Part shown: piece by piece, positions 6,155 to 11,839 of the stretch
Numbering within the stretch: position 1 is the first letter of the stretch
Layout: each line of letters starts with the position of its first letter
Source of the DNA: Candidatus Methanoperedens sp.
Lineage (GTDB): Archaea > Halobacteriota > Methanosarcinia > Methanosarcinales > Methanoperedenaceae
Length of the DNA: 15,017 nucleotides
Direction: 5' to 3'
Assembly: GCA_027460605.1 (NCBI GenBank)
Contig: JAPZAN010000123.1
Coordinates: forward strand, 1 to 15,017
Translations under genes and position numbers: made by a program
The notes under the pieces: model-generated
Databases searched by the model: none
Seen by the model: only the letters and a program-made list of their open reading frames with translations
Told to the model about the DNA's origin: nothing

Positions 6155-6665
6155 GCGTGAGAGAATTTGCTACCTTGCAAGCGTTCAACCAAAGTTTTTT
6201 ATACACAGCATCATAAATTATTGTGCATACACACCGATATGATAAGTTCAATCGTGTATCTGCGTTTATCTGCGGTTTCGTTTCTATAAAAACATTGAAA
6301 TCTTATTTTTTCTATCACCTCTTAACATATTGAGTCCGTAAGCCCATACCATCAAACCGAACGCTTTTCTTTGATTGCATCTTTTTAGTGCACGTGCGCC
6401 ACTACTATCTAAATATATGTATTTTTAATTAAAATCTATGTACTCCAGCCCCCTCCCCGTGCTGCTGTCACACATGCGGGAAAGAGGAGGAGGCAGGCGG
6501 CGCGGTATTTTGATAGATATTGGTTGCATGGGGATTGCAGGCGCCGAATTTTTATGCAAAAACTCGATAAAAACTATATCTCTGCGCCTCCGTACCTTTC
6601 TGTGGAAAACAAAAAAGTATATACATATTGTGAATTATGTTTATACATTATGAGGTTGATATGGC
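6155..6665. other. Gene-poor island segment with remnants and repeats
   Basis: These 511 bases contain no convincing complete gene. A plus-strand frame at 6438-6653 (MYSSPLPVLLSHMRERGGGR) looks like chance coding. The segment holds a minus-strand protein remnant (6284-6424), a short 'tctgcg' type repeat at 6253-6280 (cgtgtatctgcgtttatctg), another at 6578-6604, and a GC-rich patch at 6468-6503. AT-rich stretches at 6405-6437 and 6610-6650 could carry TATA boxes for the toxin-antitoxin pair, but I cannot point to one with confidence. Confidence 0.6.
6284..6424 (-). pseudogene. C-terminal protein remnant, possibly transposase
   Basis: On the minus strand a frame of 46 codons (open from the stop complement at 6425-6427, stop at 6284-6286) reads KYIYLDSSGARALKRCNQRK then AFGLMVWAYGLNMLRGDRKN and KISMFL. 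The composition is protein-like (aromatic and hydrophobic clusters, a natural basic tail) and it ends exactly before a 'tctgcg' repeat. It has no start codon region or upstream part. I think it is the tail of a decayed gene; a transposase is a reasonable guess in this setting, but I do not recognise the family with certainty. Confidence 0.35.
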
Positions 6666-6953
6666 TTGATAACATGGAAAAATAAGCCACTAATTCCTGA
6701 CCATAACAGAAATGCCGATGGCGAAATGATAGAACTCGGAATTGAAATACATCAGATAATAGAATTACTTGAAAACGGTAAAGAAGTATCCAAAAGGAAA
6801 AAAGGTATAATCGAAAAGTGGTGCCACCGCGGACAGATTATCTACATCGTGGCTATCGAGGACTATGATGATTATTGGCTTATAAGACATGTCGGAAAAA
6901 TTAGAGCTACCAAAGAAAAATTGAAAATAATGCGAGGTGAAAAAGATGCATAA
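6666..6953 (+). CDS. Putative toxin of a zinc-ribbon-paired TA module (DUF4258-like)
   Basis: A 95-residue protein starts at TTG 6666 with GAGG at 6652-6655 ahead; a nearer ATG at 6661 is out of frame and closes at once. It has an amphipathic helix (ELGIEIHQIIELLENGKEVS), a basic strand region (KRKKGIIEKW, HRGQIIYIV) and a final strand (DDYWLIRHVGKI). The order 'helix, xGKxxxR, G-x-I-x-V-V-x-E, W-x-I-x-H-V-G' resembles small RelE/DUF4258-like proteins encoded next to zinc-finger antitoxins. The next gene overlaps its stop by 8 bases and encodes exactly such a partner. The toxin assignment is inference from size, overlap and partner; the target (mRNA or ribosome) is unknown. Confidence 0.65.
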   Translation: MITWKNKPLIPDHNRNADGEMIELGIEIHQIIELLENGKEVSKRKKGIIEKWCHRGQIIYIVAIEDYDDYWLIRHVGKIRATKEKLKIMRGEKDA

Positions 6954-7167
6954 ATGCAATATCTGTGGAAAAGAAATGAATACAGTGGAGGATATTAACC
7001 TGAAAGGATTTGTTATACATGGCTGGCGTTGCGAGTGCGGTAATGAACACAGCGACCCTAATGATGTGGATAACATCGTCAAATACTTCAAAGCACTGAA
7101 GAAAGGTGTGGAGGCGACTGTATATAAATCTGGTAACAGCATATCTATACGACTTGTAGAGGCGTGA
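6946..7167 (+). CDS. Zinc-ribbon antitoxin with AbrB/MazE-like C-terminus
   Basis: This is a 73-residue protein with start ATG 6946 behind GAGGTGA (6934-6940); a GTG at 6937 would place the start inside that site. The N-terminus has two metal-binding pairs, MHKCNICGKE (Cys4, Cys7) and HGWRCECGNEH (Cys29, Cys31), as in YgiT/MqsA-type zinc-finger antitoxins. The C-terminus ATVYKSGNSISIRLVEA contains the K-x-GNS-x-x-I-R signature of AbrB/MazE swapped-hairpin DNA-binding proteins. The first half probably binds the upstream toxin and the second half the operator, giving autoregulation; this is known for related families and inferred here. The order toxin first, antitoxin second is like mqsRA and higBA. 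Confidence 0.7.
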   Translation: MHKCNICGKEMNTVEDINLKGFVIHGWRCECGNEHSDPNDVDNIVKYFKALKKGVEATVYKSGNSISIRLVEA

Positions 7168-7212
7168 TCAGCGTAAGCACCGCCACCGTGCCTCTGCGGC
7201 TACTATTTTGAT

Positions 7213-7348
7213 ATGTTATCCCGCCCCTTCCCGGACAGAAATCGTTGCCCGAATCGAATAGGAGCAGAAATTGGTCGATGCAAATAAGAAACTGATTGAG
7301 CTTTTTGATGGAAAGATTAAGGTGAAGATTGCGGAGGTATGGGGTTAA
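7213..7348 (+). pseudogene. Type I restriction-modification gene, 3' remnant
   Basis: One frame around 7213-7240 gives YVIPPLPGQK. After a shift of frame the next reads EIVARIE, TAG (7259-7261), then EQKLVDANKKLIELFDGKIK and VKIAEVWG before a TAA at 7346-7348. Put together, IPPLPxQKxIVARIExEQKLVDANKKLIELFxxKIxxxIAxVWG is the typical C-terminal end of type I system polypeptides (HsdM and methylase-specificity fusions). The frameshift and the stop codon show it is dead, and nothing of the catalytic or target-recognition regions remains. Whether it derives from HsdM or HsdS cannot be told from this tail. Confidence 0.65.
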
Positions 7349-7502
7349 TAGATGGAAGAAAATATCAATGAAAATCCGTGTGCATCCGTGTTCCGTCACC
7401 CGGCTGTTGACTGTTTCACTAACCAGCGCAACCAGATTAAGAACACATACCCCTATCTATCAATAGACTGCGGAAGCCTCTCTCACTCCTTTTCGCAAGC
7501 CT

Positions 7503-7547
7503 GCATGCTTTCAGAGCAGTCCGCCGCTCCGGGAACCTGCCGGCGCC
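7503..7547. repeat. GC-rich dispersed repeat, copy 1
   Basis: It begins GCATGCTTTCAGAGCAGTCC and runs 28 bases to 7530, then carries GGGAACC and TGCCGGCGCC. The 28-base part and the terminal TGCCGGCGCC recur exactly at 8400-8437, where the 7-base GGGAACC is absent. The end of copy 1 (CCGGCGCCGG) is a 10-base palindrome. It lies upstream of the PIN module. Confidence 0.85.
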
Positions 7548-7650
7548 GGAGATTAAAATCTCTCTGGTTAAATAAAATGATGATAAACCGAACAAAAGTA
7601 AATCCACGGTTGAAATAAGATGATTTATTTAGGTGAAGAACAGAGAAAAG

Positions 7651-8097
7651 ATGCGTGGTGAATCTATTAGGCGCATTTATTTAGACACATGTGCATGGTG
7701 CAGACCGTTCGATGCCCCATCGAATCCACGGATTCTTCAGGAATCGGATGCAGTAGCTCAGATTTTAAGAAAAGTTGATGTCTGGGATTTTGAAATAATA
7801 GGTTCTAGCGTTTTGCTTGCTGAAATATCCATGATTACACCAAAAATAAAAGAAGAAACAGTTCTGGCGCTGGTAAGGTACGTTGCAAACAGTTTTGCCG
7901 ATATTACCGATGACATTGAAAAATTAGCCGCAGAACTCATGAAAACATGCGCAGTCGATGCGATGGATGCTTTACATATTGCAGTTGCGATAGAAAACAA
8001 AGCCGAGCTATTTATAACAACCGATGATATTATTTTAAATAATGCTAACTGCATATCAAGATATAATATAACAGTTAAAAATCCATGTGAGGTATAA
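7651..8097 (+). CDS. PIN-domain ribonuclease, VapC-like toxin
   Basis: The 148-residue protein has the PIN-domain acidic set: IYLDTCAW (Asp12), SVLLAEISMI (Glu58), DAMDALHIA (Asp103, Asp106), and FITTDD (Asp125/126), which together bind Mg or Mn and cut RNA in VapC toxins. ATG 7651 lies 14 bases after AGGTGA, rather far; an in-frame GTG at 7633 is the other candidate. The downstream small gene begins one base after the stop, so the two are translationally linked. VapC toxins usually follow their antitoxin, but here no antitoxin-like gene precedes and the partner follows. Two copies of a GC-rich repeat flank the pair. An RNase toxin is the best reading; a stand-alone PIN nuclease is possible. 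Confidence 0.8.
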   Translation: MRGESIRRIYLDTCAWCRPFDAPSNPRILQESDAVAQILRKVDVWDFEIIGSSVLLAEISMITPKIKEETVLALVRYVANSFADITDDIEKLAAELMKTCAVDAMDALHIAVAIENKAELFITTDDIILNNANCISRYNITVKNPCEV

Positions 8098-8098
8098 T

Positions 8099-8317
8099 AT
8101 GTCTGAAGCTGCCGCCGCAGAATCTCCAAAGGTAATGGAAAAAGTATTCAACATACTGAAAAGAGAGCTTAGCGCAGAGGAGTATCTCATATATCTTCAG
8201 GCGATAACTCCCAGAATAGGAGACGCAACAGCGCAACTCAGGGACATTACTAAAAAAATGAGTCTTGAAGAGGTGCTTCGCAGGGCAAGAAGGATTGAAA
8301 AAACAATAAAAGCATAG
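8099..8317 (+). CDS. Small helical partner of the PIN protein, possible antitoxin
   Basis: This is a 72-residue protein starting MSEAAAAESPKVMEKVFNIL, chosen because GAGG at 8089-8092 lies 6 bases before ATG 8099; an upstream in-frame GTG at 8087 would lie before the ribosome binding site. It is acidic at the start and basic at the end, entirely helical by eye (KRELSAEEYLIYLQAITPRI, SLEEVLRRARRIEKTIKA), with no known DNA-binding motif. Its tight coupling to the PIN gene makes it the likely antitoxin or cofactor. I recall similar pairs from methanogen-like archaea but cannot name the family. Confidence 0.65.
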   Translation: MSEAAAAESPKVMEKVFNILKRELSAEEYLIYLQAITPRIGDATAQLRDITKKMSLEEVLRRARRIEKTIKA

Positions 8318-8399
8318 AAGTGGGTTCGATATCAGGATATCTCCTTACGCTTCAAATAAACGCCGACTATCCATAAAATGCTTGCGCGCCCCGCCAGCG

Positions 8400-8437
8400 G
8401 CATGCTTTCAGAGCAGTCCGCCGCTCCTGCCGGCGCC
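8400..8437. repeat. GC-rich dispersed repeat, copy 2
   Basis: This is an exact match to the first 28 bases of copy 1 (7503-7530), followed directly by TGCCGGCGCC without the 7-base GGGAACC. It lies 83 bases after the end of the PIN operon and in the same orientation as copy 1. The two copies therefore bracket about 0.85 kb that contains the PIN pair. Confidence 0.85.
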
Positions 8438-8537
8438 AAAAATTTAATGTTTATAATTTTATAATATTTTTCACAGGTATCAAGAAACCCTGCATAACAC
8501 TGAAAAGCCTAAGGTTTAAGTTATTAACCACGACTAC

Positions 8538-8547
8538 TAATATTATA
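8538..8547 (+). promoter_or_regulatory. Candidate TATA box for ribonucleotide reductase
   Basis: TAATATTATA lies 24-33 bases before the start codon at 8571, which would give a very short leader. A second AT-rich stretch at 8451-8469 (TTATAATTTTATAATATTT) is the alternative, with a leader of about 90 bases. Archaeal TATA boxes sit about 26 bases before the transcription start; neither is verified. Confidence 0.35.
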
Positions 8548-8570
8548 GTGTCCAGAACAAGGGGTTAAAA

Positions 8571-10613
8571 ATGGTGCAAAAAATCCGAAAAAGGGACGGA
8601 AGAATAGTAAATTTTGACAGCTCAAAGATAGCCAATGCCGTCTTTAAGGCTTTTATCGCCACAAAAAGCAAGGACGGTAAAAGGGCAGAGGATATTGCAA
8701 AGCAGGTAGTTGAGCTTCTTGAAAAAAGAATCACGGGAATCCCGGGCGTTGAGGATGTCCAGGATACGGTCGAAGAGGTTTTGATTAAAAATGGTTATGC
8801 CGGCGTTGCGAAAGCATACATCCTCTACAGGGAAAAGCGCTCACAGATACGAAAAGCCAAGGAATTTCTCGGAGTAAAGGATGAACTGAAGTTAAGCGTT
8901 AATGCCGCAAGGGTTCTCAAGAGGCGCTACCTGTTAAAAGATGAGGACGGTAACGTGATTGAAACACCTCTTCGGCTTTTGCGGCGCATTGCAAAAGCCG
9001 TGGCGCTTGACCCCGAATCCGAGGATGAATTCCTCAACATGCAGGTAAACCTTGAATTTCTCCCAAACACACCCACGCTCATGAACGCAGGCACAGACCT
9101 GGGGCAGCTTTCAGCCTGTTTTGTCATTCCTGTCGAGGACTCGCTTGTGAGCATTTTTGACGCGGTCAAAAGCATGGCGCTTATCCAGCAGTCAGGCGGC
9201 GGTACGGGTTTTTCATTTTCGCGCCTCCGACCTTCTGGAGATATTGTAAAATCTACAAAAGGGGTTGCATCAGGACCGGTTTCTTTCATGAGGGTATTCG
9301 ACACCACCACGGATATCATAAAGCAGGGAGGAAAGCGGCGCGGCGCCAATATGGGGATTCTAAGGGCAGATCACCCTGATATCATCGAATTCATCACTGC
9401 AAAAACAAAGGAAGGCTTCCTTTCGAATTTCAATATCTCGGTTGCTGTTGATGATAAGTTCATGAAAGCCCTCAGGGAAGATGACGAATATGAGTTAATA
9501 AACCCGCGGAACAAAGAACATGTGAAGAAGGTCAGGGCTAAGGATATCTGGAACCTCATAATAACAATGGCGTGGAGGACAGGCGACCCTGGGGTTGTGT
9601 TCATAGATGAGATAAACAGGCACAATCCCACGCCGCAGGTGGGGGAAATGGAAAGCACTAATCCTTGTGGTGAACAGCCTTTGTTGCCCTACGAATCCTG
9701 CAACCTCGGCTCGATAAACCTTGCGAAAATGGTGAGGGATGGCAAAATCGACTGGGAAAACCTCGAAAAAATCATAAATAATGCAGTCAGGTTCCTTGAC
9801 AATGTAATAGATATCAACAAATACCCGCTACCCCAGATTGAGGAAATTACAAAATCTAACAGGAAAATCGGTCTTGGGATAATGGGTTTTGCGGATATGC
9901 TCGTGCACCTCGGTATCCCGTACGATTCTGAAGACGCCCTCAAGACAGGCGAAGAGATAATGAGATTCATCCAGGAAAAGTCCCATGCCACTTCCGAAAG
10001 ACTTGCGATTGAGCGGGGCGCTTTCCCGAATTTCCCGGGAAGTATATATAAGAAACCAATACGCAATTCCACCGTGACCACTGTCGCTCCAACCGGGACT
10101 ATCAGCATCATCGCAGGCTGTTCAAGCGGTATCGAGCCGCTGTTTGCGGTTTCTTTCGTGCGTAACGTCATGGAAGGGACTAAACTCCTTGAAATAAACC
10201 CGTACTTTGAGGCTGTGGCAAAAGAGCGGGGTTTTTACAGCGAGGAGCTGATGATGAGGATTGCGAAACAGGGAACGCTCGCTGGCATCGATGAAATTCC
10301 CGATGATGTAAAGCGCGTGTTTGTGACCGCTTTTGATATCGCACCCGAATGGCATGTCAGGATGCAGGCGGCTTTCCAGAAATATACTGATAATGCGGTA
10401 TCTAAGACCATCAATTTTCCAAACGATGTGGATATCAAGGAAGTTGAAAAAGCATATATGCTGGCATATGAACTGAAATGCAAGGGAATTACAGTTTACA
10501 GGTACGGGAGCAAGCCCCAGCAGGTGCTATATCTTGGTGACAGGGTTGATAAATTTGTATCCGCTGATGACGAATATGCAGGCGGATGCCCGGCGCCCGT
10601 GTGCCCGGTGTGA
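8571..10613 (+). CDS. nrdJ: Class II (adenosylcobalamin) ribonucleotide reductase
   Basis: This 680-residue enzyme reduces ribonucleoside di- or triphosphates to deoxynucleotides using a B12-generated thiyl radical. An ATP-cone allosteric domain lies at 3-95 (VQKIRKRDGRIVNF). The catalytic barrel has NTPTLMNAG (167-174) and SACFVIP with Cys183 of the reducible pair. It also has SGGGTGFSFS (208-217) and TNPCGEQPLLPYESCNLGS with Asn364, radical Cys366, Glu368 and Cys377. PTGTISIIAG is the phosphate-binding loop near residue 500. The tail CPAPVCPV carries Cys673 and Cys678, the shuttle pair that is re-reduced by thioredoxin. All key residues are present and the length is normal for the short archaeal form. 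ATG follows AAGGGG at 8559-8564. No cobalamin riboswitch is visible upstream. It converges on a minus-strand gene with a 2-base gap. Confidence 0.95.
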   Translation: MVQKIRKRDGRIVNFDSSKIANAVFKAFIATKSKDGKRAEDIAKQVVELLEKRITGIPGVEDVQDTVEEVLIKNGYAGVAKAYILYREKRSQIRKAKEFLGVKDELKLSVNAARVLKRRYLLKDEDGNVIETPLRLLRRIAKAVALDPESEDEFLNMQVNLEFLPNTPTLMNAGTDLGQLSACFVIPVEDSLVSIFDAVKSMALIQQSGGGTGFSFSRLRPSGDIVKSTKGVASGPVSFMRVFDTTTDIIKQGGKRRGANMGILRADHPDIIEFITAKTKEGFLSNFNISVAVDDKFMKALREDDEYELINPRNKEHVKKVRAKDIWNLIITMAWRTGDPGVVFIDEINRHNPTPQVGEMESTNPCGEQPLLPYESCNLGSINLAKMVRDGKIDWENLEKIINNAVRFLDNVIDINKYPLPQIEEITKSNRKIGLGIMGFADMLVHLGIPYDSEDALKTGEEIMRFIQEKSHATSERLAIERGAFPNFPGSIYKKPIRNSTVTTVAPTGTISIIAGCSSGIEPLFAVSFVRNVMEGTKLLEINPYFEAVAKERGFYSEELMMRIAKQGTLAGIDEIPDDVKRVFVTAFDIAPEWHVRMQAAFQKYTDNAVSKTINFPNDVDIKEVEKAYMLAYELKCKGITVYRYGSKPQQVLYLGDRVDKFVSADDEYAGGCPAPVCPV

Positions 10614-10615
10614 GT

Positions 10616-11140
10616 TCAAAGCTCATAAAGCCCGGCATTATCCATCTGTATCCTTGCCATTTCCACGGCAATTTTTGTATAATCCTTCCTGCTCATTTTT
10701 CCGCGGGTAAGCCAGCCAATAATACCTTCGTCATACCCGATTTCAGGCTTATTTGAAACGGGTAAAAATGCTTCCGAGATTGTTATCCCCTCTTCGATTA
10801 CCCTTATGGTGCATCGGGGCGGGTACTCAAAAGCTGGTCCAAGACCCAGAAAGATACGCTTTCCATCATACACGGCACAGCAGCAAAAGTTCATATATCC
10901 GCTATGTGTGAAGGGCACAGGTGCTATCCCGTCTTCTATTCCCACCGAATATTCGCAATCGCCAAAAACCGATTTTGCCCTGAATACCGCACCTTCGATT
11001 GTTTCTTCAAGAGAAAGAGGCTGTTCCCTGACGCCTGACCTGCATTCCATCCCGTTCACCAGATAGGAGGGAAAGACCTCGCAAACGGCGTTTATCTTAT
11101 TTTTGTTCAGGGAAGCCACATGAATACATTTTTTAACCAT
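10616..11140 (-). CDS. Inosine/xanthosine triphosphatase (DUF84 / YjjX family)
   Basis: The 174-residue protein (start MVKKCIHVASLNKNKINAVC) matches the DUF84 family, which hydrolyses non-canonical ITP and XTP and so keeps deaminated purines out of nucleic acids. Motifs are ASLNKNKINAV (9-19, substrate and phosphate loop), SGVREQPLSLEETIEGA (35-51), YSVGIEDGI (64-72, acidic metal-binding residues), IFLGLGPAFEYPP (96-108) and EGIIGWLTRGKMSRKDY (138-154). ATG 11140 was chosen because the longer start at 11164 would overlap the upstream gene by 17 bases. With this start the two same-strand genes are 7 bases apart and probably form an operon. Placement next to ribonucleotide reductase fits a nucleotide-pool theme, though the genes converge. 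An unusual CCC triplet lies at residues 86-88. Confidence 0.88.
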   Translation of the reverse strand: MVKKCIHVASLNKNKINAVCEVFPSYLVNGMECRSGVREQPLSLEETIEGAVFRAKSVFGDCEYSVGIEDGIAPVPFTHSGYMNFCCCAVYDGKRIFLGLGPAFEYPPRCTIRVIEEGITISEAFLPVSNKPEIGYDEGIIGWLTRGKMSRKDYTKIAVEMARIQMDNAGLYEL

Positions 11141-11147
11141 AATACTC

Positions 11148-11669
11148 TTAATCTTTATTCGCATCTTTAAAGAATTTTTTGAAATACTTCCAACCGGTTT
11201 TGCAGAGATGCTTCCTTCCCTGCGGGTCCTCTCTTACCCAGTCCATGATATAGAAAAATTGCGCTTTGTATTCATCCACAGTCTCCTCGACGATAGCGGG
11301 CGGATTCGGGACACCAAGCGTGCGGAGATATTCGATGAACATCGATTCCCCTTTCTGCTGGGCAATGCCGTTAATTTTCATAACTGTGAATTTATAGCCC
11401 TCGTTTTTCAGCCACTCGATCGTCCTGTCGTGGATACAGCCTGAGCATATCTCGATATCCTCATCATGCTGGACTTTCAGTTTAAGGAAACCCTTTTCCA
11501 CTATGTTTTGCGCCCCCGCATTATAGGTCTTCTTCTTGAACTTTTCTTTTCCAAAATGCTCTATCGGGACTATATCATAATGCAATTCCCCGGTCTCTTT
11601 TCTCACTACTATGATACCCACCCCGCCAACGGGCGTACCCCATCCCTGGTCATCTATCTGGATTGTCAT
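11148..11669 (-). CDS. Conserved uncharacterised protein, possible RNase H-like fold
   Basis: This is a 173-residue protein. MTIQIDDQGWGTPVGGVGII was chosen as the start because AAGGAA lies 7 bases ahead; the frame extends 50 codons further (MSQLILLILFN...) but that part is non-conserved-looking promoter DNA. The opening I-Q-I-D-D-x-G-W-G-x-x-x-GG-V resembles the first strand of RNase HII (DEAGRGxxxGP), suggesting an RNase H-like fold with metal-binding aspartates 6-7; this is inference. A second block is HDEDIEICSGCIHDRTIEWL (69-88), and a third KINGIAQQKGESMFIEYLRT. The tail is basic (KTGWKYFKKFFKDANKD), as in a nucleic-acid binder. It is upstream of and probably cotranscribed with the DUF84 gene. 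Its role is unknown. Confidence 0.75.
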   Translation of the reverse strand: MTIQIDDQGWGTPVGGVGIIVVRKETGELHYDIVPIEHFGKEKFKKKTYNAGAQNIVEKGFLKLKVQHDEDIEICSGCIHDRTIEWLKNEGYKFTVMKINGIAQQKGESMFIEYLRTLGVPNPPAIVEETVDEYKAQFFYIMDWVREDPQGRKHLCKTGWKYFKKFFKDANKD

Positions 11670-11702
11670 TTCTATTTCCTTGTGCTTTTGCCAATGTTTG
11701 AT

Positions 11703-11719
11703 TCTATCTATATTATTTT
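11703..11719 (-). promoter_or_regulatory. Candidate TATA box for the minus-strand pair
   Basis: On the minus strand the sequence AATAATATAGATAGAAT lies about 35-50 bases before the start at 11669, at a proper distance for an archaeal TATA box with a short leader. It is in the divergent intergenic region 11670-11839. That region also holds AT-rich stretches near 11775-11800 and 11818-11828 that could serve the plus-strand TPR gene. Only composition supports this. Confidence 0.3.
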
Positions 11720-11839
11720 TGCCGGGATAAAAATTATCCTTATAGAGGGGCAATTTTCGCTTATCAACTCTTGTATTTAAATAAACATTAAATAGGATAA
11801 GCAATATTAATTGGCTCATTATATTTAAGGAATTGAGAT

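Larger units (their letters stand above)
7168..7650. other. Gene-poor island segment between two TA-like modules
   Basis: These 483 bases hold a decayed restriction-modification gene tail (7213-7348), a 'gtgcctctgcgg' repeat unit at 7189-7200, a degenerate 'atccgtgtgcatccgtgt' repeat at 7373-7390, and copy 1 of the GC-rich repeat (7503-7547). A small hairpin GAGATT-AA-AATCTC lies at 7549-7562. A plus frame at 7352-7618 is open but cysteine- and arginine-rich, runs through the repeats and looks non-coding. Confidence 0.6.

Noticed and set aside
6438..6653. 71-codon plus-strand frame in the island
   Set aside because: It has no ribosome binding site, runs through a GC-rich patch and a 'tctgcg' repeat, and has non-protein-like composition.
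7352..7618. 88-codon plus-strand frame upstream of the PIN gene
   Set aside because: It runs through two repeat elements and shows no family resemblance; probably chance.
8438..8570. Cobalamin riboswitch before the B12-dependent reductase
   Set aside because: The region is AT-rich and shows no B12-box-like conserved core or extended stem set.
11670..11819. 50-residue extension MSQLILLILFN... of the minus-strand gene
   Set aside because: The internal start MTIQIDDQGWG has a good ribosome binding site, and the extension occupies the divergent promoter region.
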